A stretch of 64,000 nucleotides of DNA from Firmicutes bacterium HGW-Firmicutes-15 (GTDB taxonomy: Bacteria > Bacillota > Syntrophomonadia > Syntrophomonadales > Syntrophomonadaceae): NCBI GenBank assembly GCA_002840245.1, contig PHAA01000001.1, positions 1 to 64,000 on the forward strand, written 5' to 3'. Below the pieces are notes generated by a model. That model worked only from the letters and a program-made list of their open reading frames with translations, was not told the origin of the DNA and did not search any database. This document shows positions 1 through 10,289 of the stretch, piece by piece. The position numbers and the translations under genes were made by a program. How positions within the stretch are numbered: the stretch's first letter is position 1; the number at the start of each line of letters is the position of its first letter.

Positions 1-65
1 TTTTATCACCAATCTTTAATAAAAATAGCATCTTAAGAAAAGGAGGACACATTAGCTTATTCTTT

Positions 66-314
66 TTGAAAATGTGTCTTGACAACGGGGGGCACTATAT
101 TCTTTGGATGTTAAGTATGAACATTACTACATTTGAGATATCGTTTGTTTCTGAGGAGCAAGATTTAGACTCGATAATAGTATCAATCGAAATATTGCGA
201 CGTAGGCTAGCGGATTTAGTAGAACGCAAAGGTAATCTTGATCCCGAAGTACTTGCAGCCAGTCAAGAATTGGATGATGCATTAAATGAATACTACAAAC
301 GGATCGAACATTAA
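66..314 (+). CDS. Spo0E-like aspartyl-phosphate phosphatase family protein (start uncertain, probably internal)
   Basis: Short helical ORF ending ...LRRRLADLVERKGNLDPEVLAASQELDDALNEYYK; SQELD motif typical of the Spo0E family. Confidence 0.65.
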   Translation: MKMCLDNGGHYILWMLSMNITTFEISFVSEEQDLDSIIVSIEILRRRLADLVERKGNLDPEVLAASQELDDALNEYYKRIEH

Positions 315-472
315 GAAACTTTATAACATGTTTTGCAAGTTTTCTCACACTCACCCCCTGAGCGTATTCTAAAGCACTTAAACGATTTTCTCTATCATTC
401 CAATATCTCTGTTATTCAGATATAGTATGAATTCTATTATTGTATCAAAATACAATAAATTCTGTTTTAGGG

Positions 473-952
473 TTATTTGTGATACGGTTCTCCCTTCAAT
501 ATTTTGAATCCCCGGTAAACCTGTTCACTAAGGATTAGTACCGCCATCTGGTGCGGAAAGGTCATCCTGGAAAAGGATATAATATGGTTGGCTCTCTTTT
601 TTACGATATCAGCCAAACCATGGGATCCGCCTATTACCAAGTTCACCCTGCTCAGGCCAGACATATTCCAATTCCCCATGCATCGGGCCAGGTCCTCGGA
701 ACTTAATAGTTCCCCCTGCCCATCCAGAACCACCAGGATTTCTTTGTCACCCAACAATGCCAGAATTCGTTCTCCTTCTTTGCGCAGGACTTTTTCTATA
801 TCTTTTTCCCCCGCCCGGGGGCTTACCTTTTCTTCCAAGCCTTCTACTAGTTCAATTCCAGTATAGGGGACCAGTCGTTTGATATATTCATTAACACCCT
901 CTACATAAAACTTTTCACGAATTTTTCCCACTGAAATAATACGGTATTTCAA
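473..952 (-). CDS. rlmH: 23S rRNA (pseudouridine1915-N3)-methyltransferase RlmH
   Basis: 159 aa, MKYRIISVGKIREKFY...LVIGGSHGL...LSEQVYRGFKILKGEPYHK. Confidence 0.95.
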   Translation of the reverse strand: MKYRIISVGKIREKFYVEGVNEYIKRLVPYTGIELVEGLEEKVSPRAGEKDIEKVLRKEGERILALLGDKEILVVLDGQGELLSSEDLARCMGNWNMSGLSRVNLVIGGSHGLADIVKKRANHIISFSRMTFPHQMAVLILSEQVYRGFKILKGEPYHK

Positions 953-1104
953 AGATTTTCACTCCTGCAACTCGTGTTTTTTCCAGTCTAACTCAGACCC
1001 AGATAAAAATAAAGTGCTTACCTATGTTTACAGATGTAAATGGGCAAGTCAAGATCTGTCCCCACTTGCCCTAATAATAAAGCCGGTTGAGAAGTTTACG
1101 TCTT

Positions 1105-2208
1105 TTACGATTGATCCTGACCCAGCTTAACCTTTATTGTCAAGTTTTCAATCTGCGTGCTATCCTGACGGGGTATTCTCACGATTTGAAGTTCTATTTC
1201 CTCCCCAATTTTGCTGGCAAATATTTTTTCCTGTAGTTCCTGCCCGTTCTCCACTGGTTCTCCGTTCATTTTGGTGACGATATCGTTCTCCTTAATCCCC
1301 ATCTGATCAGCCGGACCACCCGCTACCGGAATAACTACCACTCCATTGGAAACAGGGAGATTATAATAGCTGGCCTCATCCGGGCTAATCTCACCCAGGA
1401 TTTTTATTCCCATGATAGGTCTGAGTACTCGCCCGTTTTTCAGAAGGTCGTTGACCACCATCCCCACTTGCTTGGATGGTATAGAGAAACCCATACCTTC
1501 AAATCCAGGGACGGCTATCTTAATAGTGTTGATTCCTACCACTTGTCCGCTTAAATCTACCAAGGCTCCCCCTGAGTTACCTGGATTTATGGCTGCATCA
1601 GTTTGTATGAGATGAAAGACGAAGCCCTCCTCACTAGTTATGATTCGATTTAAACCACTGACCACTCCTGCGGTTACTGACCGAGCAAATCTCAAACCTA
1701 ATGGATTGCCTATGGCCACTACTTCTTGACCTACCACCAGTTTATCCGAATTACCAAACTTAGCAGGGGTAACTTTTCGATCAACTTTTATTTTAATAAC
1801 TGCCAAATCTGTACGCGGATCTGACGCCACCAACGTGGCCTCTTCCTGATTACCATCAACCAGGCTAACCACCAATCGATCAGCACCCTCAACCACATGA
1901 TAATTGGTAACGATGTGTCCTTCCTTATCCCATATCACCCCTGAGCCTGTTGCTTCCGAGCTCTTCTGGTTGAACATATCCCCGTTACGGCGCAGACTGC
2001 TTACCCCAACTATGGAAGGGCTTACCTTGCTGGCGACATTACTCACCGAACCAATTGCTGGTACTCCTTGCTCATCATTTATCACCTTCTTGCTCGGACC
2101 GGTCAGGTTGTTAATAAAAGCAAAGGTTCCCAGTCCTAAGCAAAAACAGATCAAGAAAAGTTTAATTCCTCGCCGGTTACTTATCTTCACGCTATTCCTC
2201 CTAAACAA
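1105..2208 (-). CDS. HtrA/DegP-like trypsin-like serine protease with PDZ domain
   Basis: N-terminal TM, TNYHVV, DLAVIK, NPGNSGGAL catalytic motif, C-terminal PDZ. Confidence 0.92.
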   Translation of the reverse strand: MFRRNSVKISNRRGIKLFLICFCLGLGTFAFINNLTGPSKKVINDEQGVPAIGSVSNVASKVSPSIVGVSSLRRNGDMFNQKSSEATGSGVIWDKEGHIVTNYHVVEGADRLVVSLVDGNQEEATLVASDPRTDLAVIKIKVDRKVTPAKFGNSDKLVVGQEVVAIGNPLGLRFARSVTAGVVSGLNRIITSEEGFVFHLIQTDAAINPGNSGGALVDLSGQVVGINTIKIAVPGFEGMGFSIPSKQVGMVVNDLLKNGRVLRPIMGIKILGEISPDEASYYNLPVSNGVVVIPVAGGPADQMGIKENDIVTKMNGEPVENGQELQEKIFASKIGEEIELQIVRIPRQDSTQIENLTIKVKLGQDQS

Positions 2209-2397
2209 TTAGTATAATTAGTATCCATATCTTTTGCCAGCTAGGTCGATTTATACTTGGCATGAAGGTATATGAGGGAGTATATATTTCCACTAAAGAA
2301 AACCCGACTCGTGCCCTCCATTAATAGCGAACGAGAGATCGCATATGTAATGCTCAAAGGTTATAACATCTAAATTGTTATACGTTCTGATAGCAAA

Positions 2398-2425
2398 AAA
2401 AGAGAGGTTTTAACCTCTCCCCAGA
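2398..2425 (-). terminator. Rho-independent terminator
   Basis: Minus strand GGAGAGGTTAAAACCTCTCTTTTTTT. Confidence 0.7.
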
Positions 2426-2529
2426 CCGCTGACAAAAGCGAATCACAGCTCTTTGCCATCCATGGCATTGCTGCACTGGCCCATCCCTGGACGTCGCTCA
2501 GCGTTATTTCATTATTTATAAGTGCCTAT

Positions 2530-3789
2530 TTATTTGATCCGAGCGCCTAGCTTGCTTAATTTCTCGATTATGTTCTCATAGCCGCGAAAAATGTGTATAG
2601 CTTCCTCTATAACAGTTTCTCCCTGTGCCGCCAGCGCAGCTATAATCAGTGCAGCTCCGGCGCGTAGATCCGTTGCCTTTACCCTTGCTCCGTACAGAGA
2701 TCTGGTTCCTTCTACTACCGCTGCATGTCCCTCTAGTTTGATTTTCGCACCCATACGATTTAGTTCATCCACAATTTGAAACCGGTTTTCAAAAACATTC
2801 TCTACCACTACACTGGTGCCATCAGCCAGAGCAAGCAAAGCCAGCATCTGCGATTGCATATCAGTCGGAAACCCCGGATAGGGCATAGTCTTAATATCTG
2901 CTCGCAGGATCTTGGACCCCGCTTCCACTATTATGCCCTGATCAGTTTCACGGACAATGGCACCCACTTCCTGTAACTTAGCAATTATCGGGTGAAGATG
3001 GGTGGGAATTACATTTTCTACCAAGACCTCTCCCCCAGAAATCGCTGCAGCTATCATATAGGTGCCAGCTTCAATACGATCCGGTATAATGGCGTATCGC
3101 CCCGCTTTGAGTGCGGAAACACCTTCTATTTTAATAATATCCGTTCCGGCTCCCCTTACTTTGGCTCCCATGGAATTCAAGAAATTAGCTAAGTCAACAA
3201 TCTCCGGCTCCTTGGCTGCATTCTCGATAATGCTGCTCCCCGGAGTTTTGCAGGCCATCATCATCAGGTTCTCGGTAGCTCCTACGCTGGGAAAATCCAA
3301 GTATATTCTGGAACCGCAGGGCTCCCGACGCTTTGCATAAATATATCCATGCTCAATATCGACATGAGCGCCCAGAGCCCGTACACCTTTTATATGCAAA
3401 TCCATGGGCCTGGTGCCAATATCGCATCCTCCTGGCAGAGATACTATCGCTTCCCCCTGGCGTCCCAGCAATGCTCCCAAAAAAAGATTGGAAGCCCTTA
3501 ACTTCTTGGATAATTCATAAGGAGTCTGACAGTCTATCTCATGCCCTGGCGGACAAATAGATAGACTTCCATCTTCCTTCCAATGAATATCGACTCCCAT
3601 TTCGAGTAATATCTCTACCATAACCTCGGTATCACATATCCGAGGGACATTGTCCAGAATTGTCTCTCCTTCCGCCATGATACTAGCGGCAATCAGAACC
3701 AACCCCGCGTTTTTAGCTCCACTTATTTTCACACTGCCTCGCAGTGGCTGTCCTCCCTCAATAATCAGATGATCCTGCAAAAATAACAC
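2530..3789 (-). CDS. murA: UDP-N-acetylglucosamine 1-carboxyvinyltransferase
   Basis: 419 aa; LIIEGGQPLRGSVKISGAKNAGLVLIAASIMAEG, PGGCDIGTRPMDLHIKG, LRAGAALIIAALAAQGETVIE. Confidence 0.96.
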   Translation of the reverse strand: MLFLQDHLIIEGGQPLRGSVKISGAKNAGLVLIAASIMAEGETILDNVPRICDTEVMVEILLEMGVDIHWKEDGSLSICPPGHEIDCQTPYELSKKLRASNLFLGALLGRQGEAIVSLPGGCDIGTRPMDLHIKGVRALGAHVDIEHGYIYAKRREPCGSRIYLDFPSVGATENLMMMACKTPGSSIIENAAKEPEIVDLANFLNSMGAKVRGAGTDIIKIEGVSALKAGRYAIIPDRIEAGTYMIAAAISGGEVLVENVIPTHLHPIIAKLQEVGAIVRETDQGIIVEAGSKILRADIKTMPYPGFPTDMQSQMLALLALADGTSVVVENVFENRFQIVDELNRMGAKIKLEGHAAVVEGTRSLYGARVKATDLRAGAALIIAALAAQGETVIEEAIHIFRGYENIIEKLSKLGARIK

Positions 3790-3794
3790 CTCGC

Positions 3795-4652
3795 CTAATT
3801 GTTTTCCAGATACTGATAAAAACCATCAGCAAAGGTTTTATAATCAATACCTAGAGCCTTTTCTGTTGCTTTGGTCATAGAATCGCCGTTACCGAGATAG
3901 CGAAGTATTGTGTATAATGTCTCTTCCCCGTAGCTATTTACCAGGAAATCCACTGCCTGTAAGGATTCCCAGTAGGCCACTGACTGGTCGAGACTATCAA
4001 AATTCTTCTCCAAATTCTCCAGGGTATAATAGCTAAACTTCTGCCCTCCGGCAAAAGGATCAGCAAATTCAAATCCGGTAATCTTCTTTTCCGTATACTG
4101 AGCAATTCCTTCTGTCCACCAACGATTATAATTCCCCCGGGTCATTTCATCAACTATTAAATGAGTAAACTCATGCACCATGGGGCCTTCTTTCACAAAA
4201 CGCTCTCGTTGTCCCAGGTCTGACAACCAGGCTCGGGGCGACAATATCCTGATGGTTCCGCCCCAGTAAACCCCTAGTGCTTTTTCATTTTTATCCCAGC
4301 CAAAACTGGCAGCTAGGCTCGTATTATCTGGATAGATTACTATGGTGGTCTGCTTGGCAGGCTGTCGGCCTAAACTGCTACTAACCGAAGTGTAAGCTTC
4401 TTCAGCCGCCTCGGCCACCAGTTTTACACCATCCTCATCTACGGGCAAATACTTGATTATATAGTGATCGGTCTGCAGTTCATCCCATTGACCGGTTCGG
4501 AAATTCGTCTCCTGTCCCACCATGAAACGCATTAAATCCTGCCTGACCTGTCCAGTCAGCCCACCATTTTTAGACATATATAATCCCAGTATTGCTAGGG
4601 CCATAATTGCCAGAGCCAGCCAACTGCTGTTGACACTCTTTATTCCTGACAA
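3795..4652 (-). CDS. Membrane-anchored peptidase MA-like metallopeptidase
   Basis: N-terminal TM; HEFTHLIVDEM...WWTEGIAQY gluzincin motif. Confidence 0.75.
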   Translation of the reverse strand: MSGIKSVNSSWLALAIMALAILGLYMSKNGGLTGQVRQDLMRFMVGQETNFRTGQWDELQTDHYIIKYLPVDEDGVKLVAEAAEEAYTSVSSSLGRQPAKQTTIVIYPDNTSLAASFGWDKNEKALGVYWGGTIRILSPRAWLSDLGQRERFVKEGPMVHEFTHLIVDEMTRGNYNRWWTEGIAQYTEKKITGFEFADPFAGGQKFSYYTLENLEKNFDSLDQSVAYWESLQAVDFLVNSYGEETLYTILRYLGNGDSMTKATEKALGIDYKTFADGFYQYLENN

Positions 4653-4775
4653 AGTACCCCTCTCCCCTCATCCCTTTGTCCATTGATTATACAATGGTTA
4701 TCGGATTTGGGGTAAAGCAAATACTGGTACAGATGGCAGGGACTCTAAAGAAATAAACCCGTCCTTTACAGCCTC

Positions 4776-5681
4776 TTATTCTTTTAGGTATTCGGTCACT
4801 GCCATGCCTGCCTGGGCTCCGTCTCCTACGGCCGTGGCAATTTGACGTGTATGCTTTACTCTTATGTCTCCGGCGGCAAAAATACCTTCCGCAGAGGTTT
4901 GCATATGTTCATCGGTGACAATATAGCCATTTTCCGTATTTATAAAGCCTTGTATGAAGTCGGCGGCGGCAACCAGCCCAATGCTGACAAATAGCCCTTC
5001 AGCTTCCAAAACTTCTTCCGCATCGCTGTGCACGTCCTGTAAAACTAACCTTCGCATCACAGTGTCACCTTCAATTCTCTTTACCACCCGGTTAAATTTG
5101 CATTCTATTTTTTCATTTTTCATTAACTTGTCCACCGATTCAGGACTAGCTCTAAATTCTTCACGCCGATGAATGAGATAAACCTTGGAAGCAATATCAG
5201 CCAAAAACAAGGCTTCCTTGACCGCTGATTCACCGCCCCCAACTACTGCTACAGGGTAACCACGAAAGAATGCCCCGTCACAAGTAGCACAGTAGGATAC
5301 TCCCCTACCTAGAAATTCCTGTTCTCCTGCCACATCTAGTTCCCTACGTTTAGCACCTGTAGTAATAATCAGGGTCCGGGCTAAATATTCGCCCTCGCTT
5401 GTAGTAACCTTCTTTCCTTCCGGGCTGTTGGCAATATGAACGACCTCTTCCATCCGTATCTCAGCTCCAAATCGCTCCGCCTGCTTACGGAAGTTCTCCA
5501 TAAGTTCCCCCCCTAGTATACCAAAGGGAAACCCTGGATAGTTATCAATCTGATCAGCAATGGCAGCATTTCCGCCCACCACCGCAGATTCCAGAATTAG
5601 TGTTTTCAACCATGCTCTGCCGGTATATATGGCTGCCGACAATCCAGCCGGACCGCCACCTAGAATTATCACATCATACAT
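4776..5681 (-). CDS. trxB: Thioredoxin reductase (NADPH type)
   Basis: GGGPAGLSAAIYTGRA, CATCDGAFF, GGGESAVKEALFL, HRREEFRAS, GIFAAGDIRVK. Confidence 0.93.
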   Translation of the reverse strand: MYDVIILGGGPAGLSAAIYTGRAWLKTLILESAVVGGNAAIADQIDNYPGFPFGILGGELMENFRKQAERFGAEIRMEEVVHIANSPEGKKVTTSEGEYLARTLIITTGAKRRELDVAGEQEFLGRGVSYCATCDGAFFRGYPVAVVGGGESAVKEALFLADIASKVYLIHRREEFRASPESVDKLMKNEKIECKFNRVVKRIEGDTVMRRLVLQDVHSDAEEVLEAEGLFVSIGLVAAADFIQGFINTENGYIVTDEHMQTSAEGIFAAGDIRVKHTRQIATAVGDGAQAGMAVTEYLKE

Positions 5682-5699
5682 CTTAACTCCCCCTTAGAC

Positions 5700-5740
5700 A
5701 TAAATAAGAACCCTGACCAGGATTCGGTCAGGGTTCCGTT
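5700..5740 (-). terminator. Rho-independent terminator-like hairpin
   Basis: AACCCTGACC...GGTCAGGGTT inverted repeat just downstream of the M23 gene. Confidence 0.6.
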
Positions 5741-5747
5741 ATTCTAA

Positions 5748-7121
5748 TTAGCGCAGATAGTTTACCGGGTTACGGAACGCACCATTCTGTAAAACCTCAA
5801 AGTGTAAATGCGGTCCAGTGCTGTGCCCCGTGGAACCCCTCGTAGCAATCGCCTCGCCCCTGGTCACGTGCTGACCCGCATTGACCAATAGGTTGGAGCA
5901 ATGTGCATACCTAGTCACCAATCCATTGCCATGGTTAATGACTACAAAATTGCCATACCCTCCCTGGTAACTGGCAGAACTAACCGTTCCGTCAGCAGCA
6001 GCAGTTATGGTAGTCCCTGAACTCCCGCCAATATCAATGCCGGTATGTCCACCACCAAAAGGCTGGGTAATGAGACCATATACCGGCCAATCCAAATCAG
6101 CTGAAGCTTCACCTCCACGAGAGGCCACCTGGTAAGCCCGGCTACCCTTGACTACTACCTTGTCAACAGCTTCTTTGATTATCTTTTCTTCGCTGACATC
6201 TCTCTTTTCCATGATACCGTTACGTTTGGTAGCTGTATAGGCAACGTATTTCTCCCCGTTTTGCCCTTCGTCTCTAACCTTAATTCCGCTGCTAACCTGT
6301 TGGTCGGTGATGGTCTTAGTCTGGTAAGGAATGACTTCGTTCCCTCGACCCTCCACTTTTGCAATCACATTAATTAAAGGCTGAGTCTTGTTTATGATGA
6401 TTTGCTGTCCTAAAGATAAAAGGTTATTTTCCTGCAAATTATTATTCTGCAGAATATCCGCTACATACATGTCATTCTTACGAGCAATTGACCACAGGGA
6501 GTCACCTTCTTGGACAGTATATTTTTGCGGGCTAGCTGTGCCAATGGTAATTACATTCCATGCATCATTCCAAGCCAGCACTCGGGCAGATGAAACGTTT
6601 TCTGCCTTTACCTCTACCTGTTCCTCAAAATCCAAGGACAATAGCTTTTCACCTGCTGCAATCTGAGAATTGTTAGTTTTTAGCTGCTTCAGCATGGCCT
6701 CAGCCACGGCCTGGTCTTGTACATATACAATTGGTTTACCATTTACCCAAATGGCTACCGCCATGGTCTTAGGCTGCAGGGCCACCTTGATCTCCTCTGC
6801 TACCTTTTCGGAAGGTACTAATTGGCTGCGGCTTACAAAGACCCGCTTAAAACCAACCCGATTCCTGATCCCCATTTTTATAGCATTTGCTGTTTGCTCT
6901 TGGCTCTGCAGCTGCTCCAATGCCTGGGTAACCTCTCCAGAATTCTCCACCACAAACTCTTTATTTCCATCAACCGACACTGAATACGCCGGGGTATTTA
7001 TCCCATAAAACCAAATAATTGCAATTATAAAAATTGCCCCCAAGCTATTTATCAATATACTATTTTTTCGCAAAATTTCTTGCATATAATCTCTCCATAA
7101 CCATAATTTTTTAGTAAACAA
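5748..7121 (-). CDS. Peptidoglycan DD-metalloendopeptidase, M23 family with LysM and G5 domains
   Basis: LysM YTVQEGDSLWSIARKN, G5-like region, M23 HTGIDIGG...HSTGPHLHFEV. Confidence 0.93.
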   Translation of the reverse strand: MFTKKLWLWRDYMQEILRKNSILINSLGAIFIIAIIWFYGINTPAYSVSVDGNKEFVVENSGEVTQALEQLQSQEQTANAIKMGIRNRVGFKRVFVSRSQLVPSEKVAEEIKVALQPKTMAVAIWVNGKPIVYVQDQAVAEAMLKQLKTNNSQIAAGEKLLSLDFEEQVEVKAENVSSARVLAWNDAWNVITIGTASPQKYTVQEGDSLWSIARKNDMYVADILQNNNLQENNLLSLGQQIIINKTQPLINVIAKVEGRGNEVIPYQTKTITDQQVSSGIKVRDEGQNGEKYVAYTATKRNGIMEKRDVSEEKIIKEAVDKVVVKGSRAYQVASRGGEASADLDWPVYGLITQPFGGGHTGIDIGGSSGTTITAAADGTVSSASYQGGYGNFVVINHGNGLVTRYAHCSNLLVNAGQHVTRGEAIATRGSTGHSTGPHLHFEVLQNGAFRNPVNYLR

Positions 7122-7189
7122 TTTTCTTATTCTACATTGAATTGTATGATTCCTGCTTTTTCAACAAACATTTATGAAGTGCTTAGGGA

Positions 7190-8578
7190 CTATCCTTGAT
7201 TGCCCATTACTTTTTTCGTCATTTCCAGGTAAATGGCCCCTTCTATCCTTTTGCGGTGCATCACACAACTTATATTCGCAGGTTTAGCCATATCCCCGTT
7301 GCTATGATAGGCATTGGCATGACAGCCGCCTCCGCAAAAATAGCGCGCCCAGCATCTCAGGCAGTCTTCTTTATCCTGCAGGCGATTGCGAACAAATCTC
7401 TGCTGGATCTCCCCATCCAACTGTGCATCATAAATATTGCCCATAAGAAACTCATTCGCACCCACAAACTGGTGGCAAGGATAAATCTCCCCAGTCGGGG
7501 TAATAACCAGATACTCCACCCCAGCTCCGCACCCGGAATTACGTTTGGCGAGGCAGGGACCCTTTTGCAGGTCAAGGTTAAAATGAAAAAAGTGTACATC
7601 CTTCCCGGTTTGCTGGTAGTCACAGAGTAGGTCGGTCAGTTGCTCATACTCCTTAAGAACCTTAGGAAGGTCAGCCTCACGAATGCTATACTCGTTTTCC
7701 GGTCCCACCGCCGGTTCCAATGATACCGAATCAAAGCCCAGATCTATAATGTGTTGCAGATCACGAGAAAAATCCAAATTCTGTCGGGTAAAAGTTCCTC
7801 GTATGTAATAGCTAAGCGGATTTTTTTCTACCATTTTCTTTATGTTGGGCACAATAAGGCTGTAACTTCCCTCGCCATTGTTTAAGATACGGTGCCGATC
7901 ATTGGTTTCCGGACGACCATCCAGACTTAGAATAACGCTGATCTGGTTATTTATTACAAAATCAATTAAATCATCATCCAGAAGTAGGGCATTGGTAGTC
8001 AGGGTAAAGTTAAAATGTTTGCCAGATTCCTCTTCCTTCTGTCTTCCGTATTGAACCAATTCCCTTAGCATCGCACCATTTAAAAGAGGCTCTCCGCCAA
8101 AGAAATCTACTTCCAGATTCTTAACTTGACTGCTCTTTTCGATTAGAAAGTCTAAGGCCCTCTTGCCAGTTTCCAATGACATTAAGCCCGATTCCATCCC
8201 AAAATCACCCTGACTGGCAAAGCAATATCGGCACTTCATGTTACAGGCATGGGCAACATTTAAACAAATCGCTTTAATGGGCAGGTCAGACAAATCCGCT
8301 AGCAGGGTATCTTCTTCGGTAAAAATTGCACCCGCTTGATGAACTGCTTCCAGTTCCGCTGCTACCTCCCTGAGTTCATCATCAGAATATTCCTTCTTCA
8401 GATCTTCTATCGCCCGGTTAGTATCTCCTGCATAATCGCGAAGTTTCTCAATAAAGCGGGTGCTAATATCGTCTAAGATATGAATGGCTCCGCTATTCAC
8501 ATCCAGCATTAGGTTAAGCTCTTTCCATCGAAACAGGTGTATACCTGCCATGAAATCATAGCCCGTTGGTGATACCAA
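7190..8578 (-). CDS. scfB: SCIFF (six cysteines in forty-five) peptide maturase, radical SAM/SPASM protein
   Basis: CNMKCRYCFASQGDFG radical SAM motif, SPASM-type cysteines (CLRCWARYFCGGGCHANAY), adjacent to the SCIFF peptide ORF. Confidence 0.92.
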   Translation of the reverse strand: MVSPTGYDFMAGIHLFRWKELNLMLDVNSGAIHILDDISTRFIEKLRDYAGDTNRAIEDLKKEYSDDELREVAAELEAVHQAGAIFTEEDTLLADLSDLPIKAICLNVAHACNMKCRYCFASQGDFGMESGLMSLETGKRALDFLIEKSSQVKNLEVDFFGGEPLLNGAMLRELVQYGRQKEEESGKHFNFTLTTNALLLDDDLIDFVINNQISVILSLDGRPETNDRHRILNNGEGSYSLIVPNIKKMVEKNPLSYYIRGTFTRQNLDFSRDLQHIIDLGFDSVSLEPAVGPENEYSIREADLPKVLKEYEQLTDLLCDYQQTGKDVHFFHFNLDLQKGPCLAKRNSGCGAGVEYLVITPTGEIYPCHQFVGANEFLMGNIYDAQLDGEIQQRFVRNRLQDKEDCLRCWARYFCGGGCHANAYHSNGDMAKPANISCVMHRKRIEGAIYLEMTKKVMGNQG

Positions 8579-8643
8579 ACTCCCTCTCCTCTCCTTAGGC
8601 TACCAGAATGAAAACCATAAGCACCCTCCCTGGTAGGCTAGAC

Positions 8644-8665
8644 AAAAAAAGGGGCTTTCGCCCCT
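8644..8665 (-). terminator. Terminator/attenuator between scfA and scfB
   Basis: Minus strand GGGGCGAAAGCCCCTTTTTTT. Confidence 0.8.
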
Positions 8666-8673
8666 GTATTTCG

Positions 8674-8820
8674 CTATTTTTGATTCTTACAAACCTGGTT
8701 TCCCACTGTACAAGAGGTTTTACAGGCCGATTGACAAGAAGTAGCGCACTCCCGACAGTTTATCAGATCTTTGTCCCTCTTCAGATTAGGCTTGACCATA
8801 GTTATAATATGTTTTTTCAA
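8674..8820 (-). CDS. scfA: SCIFF/ranthipeptide precursor peptide (TTG start, absent from ORF track)
   Basis: Direct translation from TTG: MKKHIITMVKPNLKRDKDLINCRECATSCQSACKTSCTVGNQVCKNQK*; 48 aa, six Cys, SCQSACKTSCTVGNQ core; SD AAGGAG 9 nt upstream. Confidence 0.93.
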   Translation of the reverse strand: MKKHIITMVKPNLKRDKDLINCRECATSCQSACKTSCTVGNQVCKNQK

Positions 8821-8978
8821 CCCTCATAACTCCTTCCCGCAGGTAAATATTGAAAGATAATCAATGGATCGGCATAAGACGCCTTTATGCCCTTTTTAGG
8901 AAACGCATTTTAAATTATAACTTATCTCGCTTCCTATTGTAAAGTCCGTACGATTATTCCAGAGCCGCCTCACGAACC

Positions 8979-10289
8979 TCATTTTGTCAGCAAAGCCGGC
9001 AGAAACGTGACGATTTGCGGGAATAGCATAAGCAGCGCCAGACAGACAACAATTGCAATCAAGAATGGCCATATACCTTTGAAAATGACTTCCAGCGGCA
9101 CTTCAGGTACAATCCCTTTAAGAATGTACACATTCATTCCTACCGGCGGTGTTATAACCCCCATTCCCACTACCAGAACGATGATTACCCCGAACCATAT
9201 GGGATCATAACCCAACGTATCAACTGCGATGGGATAGAATATGGGAATAGTAAGCAGGATCATCGCGAGGGCATCTATAAAACATCCCAATATTAAGTAA
9301 ATCAAAAGTATAATTCCCATTACCACAAACGGGGGTAGATCCAGAGAGCCAGTCCATGTGGCCATTTCGAAAGGAACCCGGCTCACTGCCATAAAACGCC
9401 CGAAAATAATTGATCCGGCTACCATCAACATGATCATGGCACTAGTCCGGGTCGTATCAGTCAGGGATTTTATAAAATTCTCCCAGCTCAGATTACGCCC
9501 CAGGAGAGCCGATACAAGAACTCCCGCAGCACCTACCGCGCCTGCTTCAGTAGCAGTAAACCACCCCGCAAAAAGCCCTCCCATAGACAATGCGAACACT
9601 AGTAAAACCTCTCCTAATCCTCCCCGTAATGCAGCGATCCGTTCTTTCCAACTGGCTCGCGGACCGGGAGGCCCTAACTTAGGATTGCGCCAAGTGAGAA
9701 TCACAATGGTTATCTGATATAGAAGCATTAGCAAAACACCCGGTAGTATTCCCGCTAGGAAAAGCTTCCCGATGGACTGTTCCGTGGCCATACCATATAC
9801 TATAAATATTACGCTGGGCGGGATCAGAACCCCTAGCACCCCTCCGGCTGCTACGCTGGCCGTAGCTAATGATACATCATATTTATATTTTTTCATTTCT
9901 GGCAGTGCAATGGCCCCTATCGTTGCAGCTGTTGCTGTATTGGAGCCGCATATCGCCCCGAAAATGGCGCAGGCGGTCTGGGTGGCTATCGCCAGACCGC
10001 CTGGCCAATGTCCAATCAGTTTATATGCAAAAATGTAGAGCCGAGAACCTATTCCTGAGTAATATGCCAGAAATCCCATCCATACAAACATCGGAATGAC
10101 ACTTAAACTATACGAGGAGAAATTGCCATATAGTTCTCTTACCACCATATTCATGGCTGCCGAAGTAGAAGTCATATAACTAAACCCTGCAAAACCTACC
10201 AGTGCCATAGCAAAGGAAATGGGCATGCGCAAGAATATTAGTATTATAAAAACCAATAAACCTATAATTCCAAGCATCAATACGCTCAT
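8979..10289 (-). CDS. dctM: TRAP transporter large permease subunit (DctM)
   Basis: 436 aa polytopic, FAMALVGFAGF, PPSVIFIVYG, ATEAGAVGA, TPPVGMNVYI. Confidence 0.93.
   Translation of the reverse strand: MSVLMLGIIGLLVFIILIFLRMPISFAMALVGFAGFSYMTSTSAAMNMVVRELYGNFSSYSLSVIPMFVWMGFLAYYSGIGSRLYIFAYKLIGHWPGGLAIATQTACAIFGAICGSNTATAATIGAIALPEMKKYKYDVSLATASVAAGGVLGVLIPPSVIFIVYGMATEQSIGKLFLAGILPGVLLMLLYQITIVILTWRNPKLGPPGPRASWKERIAALRGGLGEVLLVFALSMGGLFAGWFTATEAGAVGAAGVLVSALLGRNLSWENFIKSLTDTTRTSAMIMLMVAGSIIFGRFMAVSRVPFEMATWTGSLDLPPFVVMGIILLIYLILGCFIDALAMILLTIPIFYPIAVDTLGYDPIWFGVIIVLVVGMGVITPPVGMNVYILKGIVPEVPLEVIFKGIWPFLIAIVVCLALLMLFPQIVTFLPALLTK

Noticed and set aside
8608-8829. 73-aa plus-strand ORF
   Set aside because: Antisense to scfA and its terminator; low-complexity translation; the minus strand gives a clear SCIFF peptide.
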